NCBI GenBank assembly: GCA_019044685.2
Contig: JAGTXX020000009.1
Location: 1,798,001-1,862,000, forward strand
Direction of reading: 5' to 3'
DNA length: 64,000 bases
From: Nannochloris sp. 'desiccata'
Taxonomy: Eukaryota > Chlorophyta > Trebouxiophyceae > Chlorellales > Chlorellaceae
The notes under the pieces are model-generated. The model had not been told where the DNA came from. It made no database searches and saw only the letters and a list, made by a program, of their open reading frames with translations. Numbering within the stretch: position 1 is the first letter of the stretch; the number at the start of each line of letters is the position of its first letter. The position numbers were made by a program, and so were the translations under genes. Shown here one piece after another: positions 44,232 to 54,360 of this stretch.

Positions 44232-47200
44232 TTAGAATTTCTTCCAACCTGCTTCTCCTCTGGGAATGATCTCCGGCAACTGATGTTTCAATCGATACCA
44301 CGTCACAGAATCCACCCCAAGCGCCACCATAGTACCAATTTGTTGGCACCGTTCAGGCATTGCCCATAAGAAAGCGCGAATATAAGTCAATCTCTGAGCT
44401 TGCATGGGTAAATTTTGAACGACGATCGGGATTGTTGCCCACCAACCTTCCTTGGGGGCGTCGTCCCAGCAATCCACCATGATTTTCTTCTGGACAGGAC
44501 CAGGGATGTAGCGACGAACGACAGGGCGGATATGATCTTCAACGTGATCGTAGGTATCACGGCACAACTGAATAAAATCAGTCATTGCTGTTTTCAAGGC
44601 GACGGTGTCGGCAGCAGGACTACTCAGCAAAGCATCGATTTTCATCTGTTCTTGGATCATTGTCTCGTTGTTTGCAAGAGCTTGCGCTTGATGGCCAGGG
44701 AAGAAATCTCCAATTTGAGGTAAACAGATATTGCGTTTAATTGTAGAATAGAACGTATTGATTGTGGTGAAGTTCGTCCAAGAGTTTTTCAGAGAGGACA
44801 GCAAACGAGTGTTGCTAGGGTCTTCAGCCAGCGCTTCGGTTGTTGTACCGATGCGAGCAAGTAAAGTGCGTGCAGCTTCTTGGAACAGGGGTAAATGCGA
44901 CATAGGACCCCACTTGTGTTCAGGAATAAAGACCTTCAATCGCGCGATTCCAGCCAGGGTCCTCATAGTAAGAACAAAAGAAATCACACAAGCAACACAA
45001 ATGCAGACAACAGCTAATACTTTAGTTAATGCAGTCTGTACGGTGCCATCGTAAAGCACGGCAGCCCATGCAAGTGCTGCAGTGGGGAAACCAAAGGCAT
45101 GCATTTGCATGAAAAACTTATCAGCCCACAAAAAGCGCCTCCAAGACATCCAAATATTCAACAAACCCATGGAAATTCCAACATAGAACAGAGTTTGAGC
45201 GATGGGATCCATAACGTACATCCCACCAGCAGCAGAAGCGGTTAATACTGTCCAGGCGATGGAAGCGACAGAAGGTGCAGCAAACCAAATAGCCGAAAAC
45301 ATTCTCTGACGGGGATCAGCCAGATAATTAATAGCTACGTTTTGGAAGGTCATTATAAATAGTGTGATGTACATAATGGACGCAAATCCAAAGAAAAGGA
45401 AGCATACTTGAGTGTATCTTGGGTCCACGATGGGTCCTACCACAGCGGCGATGTACAGGCCCACTGGCGCCATTTGCCACGCGCCATTCAAGTGACCAGG
45501 GTGGCGAATTGTTGATAAGATGTTGCCAATAATGATGATTGACAGAAAGAAGGCTGTGGAAGAACCGATCCAGAAGAGAACACGTGCAAGAGGAGTAGAG
45601 TAATTTCCAGTAGCCAAGAAGGCGTACACAATCAAGGTCATGCTTGGCACGGTAAATGCATTATTCATCATTGGATGTTGCCACTCGCTCTTAATCTTCT
45701 GAGGGTACTTAATCCACTTGATGATGTAGGGCACAGTGAAAATGACAGTGTAGACTAAAGACAACAATGTCAAAATTTGCCAAATCAAATCAGAAGTTTG
45801 AAAACGAGGCGCCATTGACATGAATTTGAACAAAGCAGGCACAGCAGCAACGCCAATCACCGAGGAAAAGAAAGCTATTTTAGAGTGCTTGATGTAATCA
45901 AAGTCCTCACGTTCCCAATCTGTGGTTTTAAGGGTTTTATAGTGCAGATCTATTTTAGTGTTTTTAGGGTAGTCTCTAAAATTTTCTCTAAACTTTTGAG
46001 GCGTAGGAGGGTTGACAGTCTTAGTCCAATCTTCCCAAGTAAGCTTCGTTTCAGGTAAAGTGTTGATATGGACGATGTAAACTGAGTCAGGGATAATGCC
46101 AAAGCGGATAGCGTAGCCAAATACCCAGCAACCAGCACAGAAATTAAGCGCCCACTCTAAGAAACTCGCAGCAGCCAAACCTGCGGCAAAGACGGTGGCA
46201 GCTGGCCAAACGTGGGTGAATTGGAAAATGACAATCATGGCACTGAAGAAGATTCCTACAGAGACAGCAAATTGTTTTGGTGGGCCAGCGCCCCACACAG
46301 GGCCTGTTTGCCTATTGAACCAACGAGGGCCGACCAGATCCCACGCAGCAGCGGTAAACATGGCAATACTGCCAAGAGGTGAGATACCAGCTCCAGCATA
46401 GAAACGAAGGCAGAAATCCGTTAGCAAACCTACTGCAACCCAGTGCCAGGACTGATCTTTCTTGTAGGCGAGAATTGCGAGTAAAGTGGAGATGATGCAT
46501 ACTTGAAAACCAACGAGGCGGATAACTCTGCCGTCAACAGTGTTGGGGAATTCCAATAAAGCTCCAGTAATTTTAGTAGAGTCTTCATCCACACCGACAA
46601 TTTTCATAGGGGTCTTCGCAGCGGTGCTGCCAACCTCCACGTCAACATCGCCAGTGCCGTTGCCGGTGGCAGGAGAAGCGCCGAGCATTTTATCAAACTC
46701 TCCAGTAGAGATGAGTTCCTTGGTCGCATCACAGCCCCCAAGAAGGTTTCCGTTGACGTAAACGTAGGGTAAAGTTCGCTGACTGGTGAGATTTTTGAGA
46801 GCCTCGTGGGTGGTGGCTTGACTGATGGTGCCGTCACTGCCTGAGAAAAGATCGATGCGATAATAAGTGAAAGGGACAGCTTGTTCTACCAAAGTCCGTG
46901 TAATTTCAATGCAGAAGCTGCAGATTACAATATGAAGGGGGAAAGAGGTGAGTTTGGATTCTTAAAGGAGCTCCGGAGCCAATACCAGAGGATCCTCTGG
47001 TGTTGATTTCTACAAGAAAAGATAAGTAATCACTCACGGGCATGTTGACCGTCCGAATACAACAACCCTGCAAGATAAGAAGCGACAAAAAGAATTAGTA
47101 TGTATCTCCAAGGCTGAATAGCAAACCCAAAGCTGACGTCATTTACGCAGTAATTTTCAATTCGAGCCACTCACTTCGATTTCTTCACAGCACTCTCAAT

Positions 47201-47284
47201 TTTTGCTTCGATAGTGTCTCCAGGTAGCTTGGAGAACTCATCAAAATCAGGATCAACCCCATGGCTGCCATTTTGAGTGGCCAT
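44232..47284 (-). CDS. Glutaredoxin-DUF4395-TehA/SLAC1-hemerythrin-like fusion membrane protein
   Basis: Exons 47284-47175, 47067-47038 and 46917-44232 give 941 aa. Splicing of the 30 bp middle exon rebuilds the glutaredoxin active site VVVFGRSTCPFCIEITRTL (Cys46, Cys49), with TLPYVYVNGNLLGGCDATKE completing the domain to about 125. Next is a DUF4395 module (TVDGRVIRLVGFQ, ISPLGSIAMFT, LEWALNFCAGCWVFGYAIRF; about 170-320). Then a ten-helix TehA/SLAC1-type anion-channel domain at about 390-715 (ARVLFWIGSS, HPGHLNGAWQMAPVGLYIAA, SAIWFAAPSVASIAWTV). A helical C-terminal part at about 745-860 with spaced His/Glu (FFPGHQAQALANNETMIQEQ, DTYDHVEDHIRPVVRRYIPG) looks hemerythrin-like. I infer a redox-controlled anion channel. 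Confidence 0.82.
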
Positions 47285-47714
47285 GTTACCTGATGTCTAG
47301 GATTAATTGACAAGAGTTCGAGGCCTCGTATAGAGATATAAGAGGTTACTTTGCTTGCGATTATATTTGAAATAATATTTGTTTTATTTTGAGCAGGAAG
47401 AGGACGCCTTGTTGTCTTTATTTTACACGCAGCTTGACCTGACAGCATTTCTCTCGTCATTTCAAAACTTCGCACTTCAACAAAAGTTGCGCCTTGATCT
47501 TCTCACGGGTGTGAAGAAAGGACCCAGAGAAAGGACTACTAGAATCCTACTAGATCGCTCACATACAAACCCTAAAATAAAGTGCCTCGAGTATAAATAT
47601 GAACCCTCAATAACCATATCATGTTACATAAATAACTGATGAAGGACTAAACGGCAAAACGGCTAGTTGGCCGGGAACACACACACACGCACTCACAAAA
47701 AAATCCATTACTTA
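47285..47714. other. Intergenic region with telo-box-like motif
   Basis: 430 bp between two minus-strand genes. It contains AAACCCTAA at 47569-47577, a plant-type telo-box sequence, and the fusion-gene promoter. A 86-codon plus-strand frame (47379-47639) shows no family resemblance. Confidence 0.35.
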
Positions 47715-48593
47715 TTAATGCGCACTCCACATAATAGGAATGCCATCATCTCTCCACGTTATTCTCCCCTCACACAACGCAGCTACACACCCTGGATACA
47801 ATCTATGTTCTTCTTTCAACACCCTCGCCGCCAGCCCATCCACTGAATCTGTCGGCAGCACTGGCACAACTGCCTGAGCTAAAATAGGCCCTGTATCGTA
47901 TTCTTCATCTATAAAATGAACTGTAGGACCTGAAAAACGAGCTCCTGATTGAATTACTGCTTGATGAACTCTGCTACCATAAAATCCTTTTCCCCCAAAA
48001 GACGGAAGCAATCCAGGGTGAATATTAAGAATTGCATGGTGGTAGGTACGTACTAGAGCAGCTGGGACGAGTTTCATATATCCAGCTAGAATAATAAAAT
48101 CAACGGTGTATGCATTTACTAATGCGTCTGTCAGTTCGTCAGCTCCGAGACCTGTAGAAGGGTCTGTCTTTGGCGGTGGGTGCACCAGCACTGGAATGCC
48201 ATGTTCTTGGGCATAAAGAGCACCTTTACAGGACGGTGCATTCGTTACTACAGCTGCTACATCGGCATCAAAAGTTCCATCTAAGATAGCAGCGTGGATT
48301 GCTTTGAAATTCGAACCTCCGCCAGAGACAAAGACTGCCAGGCGCTTTTTTGGAGGGGCGGAGGATGTGGACGGAGAAGACGAGCCTATATCGGGAGGAG
48401 AGGCTGCAGAGGCGCGTGTGTTAGTTCGCAGTGATCTAATTGACGGTAAGCTATGATTAGTCACTTTTCTAGATGAAGCTTCCTTTTTTCCTGGAGCGCT
48501 GTTAGACGATGTAACAAATGCATGGTGATGGTTATATGCTCGACTGCATCGTAGGACCGCAGCGGTCTGCCGCGTTGGGAAAACCTCCATCAT
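47715..48593 (-). CDS. PurN: Phosphoribosylglycinamide formyltransferase (GAR transformylase)
   Basis: Single exon, 292 aa. About 85 residues of Ser/Arg/Thr-rich sequence act as a plastid (or dual) transit peptide ahead of a complete PurN domain: RLAVFVSGGGSNFKAIHAAI, VVTNAPSCKGALYAQEHGIP, FIILAGYMKLVPAALVRTYH, and the catalytic block ILNIHPGLLPSFGGKGFYG with the active-site Asn and His, then SGPTVHFIDEEYDTGPILAQ including the essential Asp. The enzyme transfers a formyl group from 10-formyltetrahydrofolate to GAR in de novo purine synthesis, which is plastidic in plants. Monofunctional PurN is expected in plants, unlike the animal trifunctional protein. ATG 48593 and 48590 are both possible starts. 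Confidence 0.94.
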   Translation of the reverse strand: MMEVFPTRQTAAVLRCSRAYNHHHAFVTSSNSAPGKKEASSRKVTNHSLPSIRSLRTNTRASAASPPDIGSSSPSTSSAPPKKRLAVFVSGGGSNFKAIHAAILDGTFDADVAAVVTNAPSCKGALYAQEHGIPVLVHPPPKTDPSTGLGADELTDALVNAYTVDFIILAGYMKLVPAALVRTYHHAILNIHPGLLPSFGGKGFYGSRVHQAVIQSGARFSGPTVHFIDEEYDTGPILAQAVVPVLPTDSVDGLAARVLKEEHRLYPGCVAALCEGRITWRDDGIPIMWSAH

Positions 48594-48771
48594 GATTTCA
48601 ATAAATATATGCGTATGCTTGCAGAATGAATGCCGGCTTCCTATATCAACTCAAAATTTGAACTTGAATTTTTCTCGCATGAATGGTTTATTGGCCCGGC
48701 CTCACCATCATCTCGAATCATATTTTTTTAATTTTGTTTATTAATTTGTTGAACAATTAACTCAACATAAA

Positions 48772-48990
48772 TTAACTTCATCTTCACCTGAAAAAGCGCC
48801 ACCGCTTTGTAACAGTAAAATTACAAATTTTATCAAATGAAACCAAGCGTGTTTTGGAGCTCTACTTAGATGCTGCTGCTAGTAACCGTCGCTTAGTTAT
48901 TGTTCGCTACAACCCTGATGCTTATGAAACAATCTCCAACACTGGAGAGGTCGTGAAGCATCCCTCTTGCTTTGAAGGATGCCCGGTGTG
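48772..48990 (+). pseudogene. Remnant of a PD-(D/E)XK-like nuclease C-terminus
   Basis: An open stretch of about 70 codons with no ATG ends at TGA 48990. It contains ETKRVLELYLDAAASNRRLV then IVRYNPDAYETISNTG then PSCFEG. I recall this pattern (LxLxxDxG.RxLVxIRFNPDxY...PSC) from the C-terminal half of a nuclease-like domain found in algal genomes and in large DNA viruses that infect algae. The catalytic N-terminal half is absent here, so it is called a fragment. The identification rests on memory of the motif and is moderate at best; an exon of a longer unresolved gene is the alternative. Confidence 0.45.
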
Positions 48991-49746
48991 AACATCGTGG
49001 CGGAGCAGCAGAAGGGCCAGTGGGCCAACCGCACCAAGGTCACGGCCGAACAAATATGTTTGAGAGAATTCCTTCCTACCCTTCAATGCGTCGACAAGCG
49101 TGCCATAACTAACACCAGGTACAAGACTCCGATGTTGCAAAGTTTTAATTGCGTTTCAAATAGATTCCATGCGCCTACAAACGAGACCATCAATCGTCCT
49201 TTGTGGAGCGACCACGGGAGCTGAGGTTGGAGAAGGAGATGGAGTCGAAGAAGGAGGGAAAATAAGGAGAGGGAGCAGCAGCAGCGCCTAGTTTCCTCTT
49301 TCTAAAAGCTTGAATTCTGTTAGGAGATGCAGGAGGGACTTTTCCAGAGGTAGAGTGCAGTTGGGGGAGAAGGTGATCGTTGGAGCTGGAAAGAGGAGGG
49401 TCCGCCAGACCCACAGCAGCAGATCCAGAGAAGGGGGCAGCAGCTTGAAGAGGAAGCAGAGAAACGGGAGTGAAGGGATGGAAGAGCGCAGAATTTCCAG
49501 AACCATGTTGTCTTCTTTCTGGGCGTTTAGCGACTACCGGATTCTCAGAAGACAGAAGAAGAGCCCCGCTCTTCACGCTTGCAAGCTGTATTGAGTATGC
49601 TAGTAGCTTGTTCTAAAAACTGGGGAGTACCTTCAGCTAAATTGGCTGCAATGAGAATTTAATATGTAAGTTAGAATATGTAAAAGATATATAGGAAGTG
49701 TGAATAAAAATAGACTGAAGGAGGAAGGAAAAAAACAACTCGAGCT

Positions 49747-50130
49747 TCAAGTTTCCCGCCTTATCAAATATCTGAGGAGCTCCTCCACCATCTCAATCCA
49801 AACAGCGTCTACATCTACAGCTTCTTCGTGACACGAGCTGAAAATTTGTCTAGACACCTCTTGCACCTCTTGCAGAGTGGCGCTGCCTTCTTCTAAAAGC
49901 TTCTGCACGAGCTCAAAATCTCGCTGCAAAAAATTTAAGGGAATTTGCGTTAGCGATCGCTGTTCAACGAGAAATGGTGCGCGCTTTCGGCAGTGGTATT
50001 ATAACATTTGGTACGTTTTGAATACGCGCTTACCATTGCAAAATCGAGCATGAAACAGTGCTTGGCAGAGTTTGCTTTTTTGAGCTGAAGCTCGGAAAGG
50101 AATTTTCTTTGCACCTCTGAGAAGAGCTGC
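49747..50130 (-). CDS. Possible helical protein, two exons, start unresolved
   Basis: Two minus-strand pieces join in phase 0: one ending at about 50036 before a GTAAGC donor (VQLFSEVQRKFLSELQLKKA, then KHCFMLDFAM) and one after a TTTGCAG acceptor running to the TGA at 49747 (RDFELVQKLLEEGSATLQEV, then WIEMVEELLRYLIRRET). The joined product is a continuous amphipathic helix pattern rich in Glu, Leu and Val. No ATG was found upstream in frame apart from internal Met codons, so the 5' end is missing or lies in another exon. Function unknown. Confidence 0.4.
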
Positions 50131-50640
50131 ACCGCTTTTACAGAATTGCAGACGCAAGGATATTATACTAGGACCTTGCAAATTTGAATTGGTCCAAGGA
50201 CGAGAATGTCTGGGAGAAAAAGGCTGGCACTTGCAACAGTCAATCTTGCTCGAGGCTTGGAAAGCAAGAAAAAAGGCAGCACATTTACCACAGCTTCTCG
50301 TCGCATTGCTTCTTCTTAAATTAAACTTCTTCTTGTCATTCAGCTTGTCAATTGATCAACGCATTTCAATGCAGAAGCTACCATCGAAATACTGAAATTT
50401 TATTAGACATGCGCATTTCAAATCCGCAACTTTGAGACTCTTTCGTTCAAAAGAATAGCAGCAGTGCTGTACAGCACAATGCCCCATTTGTTTGGAGCGC
50501 ATAATGCACAACGCGGTTCCTTGCGAAACAGTGCAAAGGTCAGTCTTTTTTCTTGGAAAAAGAACAATTTTAAATGAATTATGAGGCCGCCCTGCTCCCA
50601 CCCTAACAACAGCATTCTCCCTCCTCTTTGAATCTCGCAG

Positions 50641-52900
50641 ATGATGCTGGGAAGTAACTCCTGTCTTCATAGACTATGTACTTTGGACCTTATACGGCCA
50701 AGTAACTACAGGACAAACCAACAATTCAAACTTTTCTTTAGCAACCATCACCATCACCACCGCCTTTTATGTCCTCCCCCTCTGTCTTCAAGTTTCCCCA
50801 CTCCGCCCGTAGCTCAAGTAGTCTACGACAGTGAAGATGATGACGATGACGACGATGACGATAGAGAAAGTGATCCTGAGATTGCCTTAATTTTAGCAGC
50901 AATAGCAATCGGAGTGGTCACTGGTGGCAGCGTTGTTGCCTTCAACGATGTCATCCACTACATTAGGGACGCAATCTGGCATGGAGAAACACTATTAACT
51001 GGCCGAGAATTGCTAGCACAGTTTTCTGAGTTTGAATTGTGGCCTAGAATAGTGTTTCCACCTGTGTTGGGTGGATTATTCGTAGGGTTACTTGGTTTAT
51101 TAACTGGAGGCTATGCAGATCCACCCCCTGCGTCGACATTACCACAAGAATCACCTTCTTCTTTAAAGAACAACTCGAACAGCAACAATCTTGGTAGAAA
51201 TAACGACTCTAGTAGTAGTATTGTAACTAGTAGTGACAATACCGCTACGAGTACGAGTGAAATTGATATTATTGCTGAAGAAGAATGGAGAAGAAGAATA
51301 GATTTAATCACACGCCCTGTTGCCCGCTCCATTGCGGCTGCAGTTACCCTCGGCACAGGAGCTTCCCTAGGTCCTGAAGGGCCTAGCGTCGATATAGGAA
51401 GATCAGTTGCGAAAGGTCTTAGCTCTGTATTACGTGATCCACAACGACAGTTAACATCTCTTGTTGCTGCAGGGTCTGGAGCTGGTGTAGCAGCTGGCTT
51501 CAACGCCCCCATTGCCGGTGTTTTTTTTTGCTGTCGAGACAGTATTGCAGCGACAATTACTTGGTGCAGTGGCGTCTTCTTCCGACCAAAACGCAAGACA
51601 AGCACAAAAGCAAGCACAGCGTATGCAAGACTCTTCTGCTTTGACTGTAGCGATGGTTTTACTCGCTTCTGTCGTTGCTGCAGTGGTCTCCCAAGCGGGT
51701 CTTGGTTCCTCGCCTGCTTTTAGAGTCCCTGAATATAGACTCCAATCCCTGTATGAATTGCCTTTATTCCTCGTTTTTGGAATGGTATGTGGTGCAGTCT
51801 CTGCTTCGTTTTCGTACTCAGCACGCGTAGCTGAGGATGCTTTCACAGAGTTGAAGCAGGGTCCTGACGGGGGCTCTGCTGGCATTGCAGGCTCTGCCTT
51901 GTTACCAGCCCTAGGTGGTTTGACAACCGGTGTTTTAGCTTTGGGATATCCTGAAATCTTATACCAAGGGTTTGACAACGTCAGTTCTGTGCTGTCTAGT
52001 AATGGAGAGTACCCTCCAGGACTATTAGTACAAATTGTCGTGCTAAAAATAATCGCTACAACAATATCCAGAGGGAGTGGGCTGCAAGGGGGTATCTATG
52101 CTCCATCGATTTTCATCGGTGCAGCGCTTGGGTCTGCGTTTGGACTGTTTGTACATAATGTAGGGGATTCTACTGGATTGATTTTATCAGCACCACAAGC
52201 ATATGCTTTAGTCGGAGTGGCAGCCATGCTGGCCTCCAATTGTGGAGTCCCGCTGACCGCCATATTATTATTATTTGAGCTAACTAGAGATTATTTAATC
52301 ATCGTGCCTACACTCGCCGCAGTAGGTATTTCATTCTGGATATCGTCGTTAGCAGCCCCTGGGGTGAAGAGTGCTGCTGTGAGAAGGCAAAGAAGAAGGG
52401 CTGCTGCAATGGCATCAGCTGCGGCATCGGCGGTGACAAGCCCTGCTGATGCGGCTCTGCTGGAAACAATTAAAGAAAGATTATTAGATGGAGCGACGTT
52501 GCTGCAAGATAGTGCGATAGAATCGAATACTAAAGGTTCAATATTACTAGGGGGAGACCCGTCTACAGCTACTTTAGTGGGAAAAGAAAGAAAAAGCAGT
52601 GACCGCCTTAATCGGAACAATCCTTCAACTTCTTCTTCTGCTTCTTTCTCTTCTTTGTCTGCATCATTAGATGAAACTGAACAATCTCTCATGCTCGCAT
52701 GTGCTGCTGATAGAGGATGTCTACTTCTCCAAGAAAACATGTCGTTAACTGAAGCCTTGGCTTTAATGGAAGAAGAAGGCCAAACGGCAGCGGTAGTTGT
52801 TGGCAATAATGGTGGTATAGTAGGGCTGGTGAGTAGAGATATAGTACGAGCTGCACAAATGGCTAGTGGGAAGAATGTTGAGAATGCTAATGATATATAG
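50641..52900 (+). CDS. CLCE: CLC-e-like chloride channel/transporter, single-base frameshift in T9 run
   Basis: Two overlapping frames cover one CLC protein of about 752 aa. The first encodes a plastid-like N-terminus, TLGTGASLGPEGPSVDIGRS (GxEGP anion-selectivity motif with the gating Glu) and SGAGVAAGFNAPIAGVFF; the second continues FAVETVLQRQLLGAVASSSD, LQGGIYAPSIFIGAALGSAF (GxFxP-like motif) and NCGVPLTAILLLFELTRDYL, then a degenerate CBS region near the end. They join at 51521-51529, a run of nine T where eight would keep frame. The absence of a GSGIPE motif and the organellar N-terminus fit plant CLC-e, a thylakoid chloride channel. Either an assembly error or a real frameshift; flanking sequence shows no other decay. 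Confidence 0.88.
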
Positions 52901-53114
52901 TTGGTAATATCAATTAATGATGTATTATAGTTTCATTTTGTACATTAGAGATCAAAATGATCTAAAAAAATTAATTTCGGTCGAATGAAAATCTTGATAA
53001 AATGTAAGAATTTGAGTTTTATCCAACATAAATAAACAGGTTCAGAATAACAAGAAGCATAATAAGATACTACAGCAAATGTAGATACGTAAATTCTCTC
53101 TCTTTATCTCTTGT

Positions 53115-54050
53115 CTAAAGCAATCCACATTCCATTATAACAATTTTTGCAAATGCTTTTCCAAACGCTCGTTCAGCCACTCGTGCTCTGCCATCACCCC
53201 CTGCTTTGCCTGCTTTGAAGAAAGGAGATCCAGAGTTATCTTTAACACGCGGCAATGCTGCAATTGCATCAACCACATCTTGTCCTTCAACAACGTGTCC
53301 TACGACAAGATTTGTGCTATCCAAGATCGGTTCAGCCTTTGTCGTGATAGAAAGGCAACTTCCATTTGGCAAGTCACCTCCTAATACATTAGTAACCGTA
53401 ACAAATTGGCCATTTACAGCGACCAATTTATCTTTTGTGTCCCTTTCTGTGGTGCGTTTCACTACAAAGGAGACTACACCTGGTCCATCGTGCTTTGCAG
53501 TTGAGATTACCATTTCGGTTTCTAATTGCTCAACATCTGGCCCACCTGCTATGGCAGTTTCTTCATTTGCCTTCCTCGAGAGAGTTTTCAGGCCAGAGCC
53601 TTGGATATAGGTATCCTGAAGAAGTTCAATCTTTGTGCGGCGGAATGACGTGCCTTCAATGCCCTTTGTCAGGTCTAGAAAGCGCTGCGCACCGATTTTA
53701 GCACCTGTAGAGGCACCGTCAACGGCAATGACAATTCTCCCAAATGGAACTCTATCTACTGCTATGTCGAAGAAAACTTTTGTCGAATTTGATGGTATAG
53801 TCTCCTCAGCGAATGCAGCAGTGCAGTTGGCGAATAAGGGAGCGGCTAGGAGTGTAGAAGCTAGGAGAGCACGACGGGACGCTGCTCCATTGTCAGAAGT
53901 GATCTGAATGTCTTGATTTAGTTGGTTAGAAGCAGGTGCGCTGATGTTGCGACGTGTATGTGTTGCAAAAACAATGCGACCTTTTGTGGGAGTCTGGGTA
54001 GTAAAAGGTGCAGAAAGACAGGGGTTTGAGACTGCCATGGTTGCAACCAT
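53115..54050 (-). CDS. Thylakoid-lumen cyclophilin-type PPIase
   Basis: Single exon, 311 aa from ATG 54050 (the TTG at 54059 is an unlikely start). Transit peptide (MVATMAVSNPCLSAPFTTQT onward) followed by a twin-arginine lumen signal, SRRALLASTLLAAPLFANCT, ending in AFA. The mature part is a cyclophilin fold: KVFFDIAVDRVPFGRIVIAV, GAQRFLDLTKG, GTSFRRTK, VSFVVKRTTERDTKD, LVVGHVVEGQDVVDAIAALP. Several catalytic positions look diverged (for example no FHRV motif), so isomerase activity may be weak, as in some plant lumenal cyclophilins of the CYP26-2/CYP37 kind. Role: chaperone in photosystem assembly, inferred. Confidence 0.88.
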   Translation of the reverse strand: MVATMAVSNPCLSAPFTTQTPTKGRIVFATHTRRNISAPASNQLNQDIQITSDNGAASRRALLASTLLAAPLFANCTAAFAEETIPSNSTKVFFDIAVDRVPFGRIVIAVDGASTGAKIGAQRFLDLTKGIEGTSFRRTKIELLQDTYIQGSGLKTLSRKANEETAIAGGPDVEQLETEMVISTAKHDGPGVVSFVVKRTTERDTKDKLVAVNGQFVTVTNVLGGDLPNGSCLSITTKAEPILDSTNLVVGHVVEGQDVVDAIAALPRVKDNSGSPFFKAGKAGGDGRARVAERAFGKAFAKIVIMECGLL

Positions 54051-54360
54051 GATTTTCAAATTGCTGCAGGTTAAGTGAGCTTTGATAGCGATCGCCTCAA
54101 AGAGTCAATACCGTAGATTAATACGCTTAGAATTGGCGTTCAAATAGCTTTGAATTGGCAATAGACTCTTTAGATTTTGCCTTCATCTTTATTTATTTCC
54201 CACAGCAGAGCAGGGACTCCGGGAAAAAGAACCTTAAATTGAACGTTTCACAGCAATTGCCCGATAAAATTGGGTCTAGACAGTTTGATCACACACTGCT
54301 CTATCCAAAAACAAGACTAAAAGACAGCTTTTACTCGTAGAGTAGCATTAATTTAATCGG
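54051..54360. promoter_or_regulatory. Divergent promoter region, cyclophilin / bS16
   Basis: A 310 bp gap between divergent start codons. A 61-codon frame at 54155-54340 has no resemblance to known proteins. Nothing else seen. Confidence 0.35.

Larger units (their letters stand above)
48594..50640. other. 2 kb region of fragments and unresolved short exons
   Basis: No complete gene could be built here. It contains a nuclease-like remnant (48772-48990), a GC-richer patch at about 48975-49060, a Ser/Pro-rich minus-strand frame at 49190-49576, minus-strand exon candidates at 49747-50130, and a 37-codon plus-strand frame starting MSGRKRLALATVNLARGLES at 50206. Splicing between these pieces could not be settled by eye. 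Confidence 0.4.

Noticed and set aside
49190..49576. 129-codon minus-strand frame as a gene
   Set aside because: Pro/Ser-rich, no start context and no join in phase with the neighbouring minus-strand exons could be found; left unannotated.
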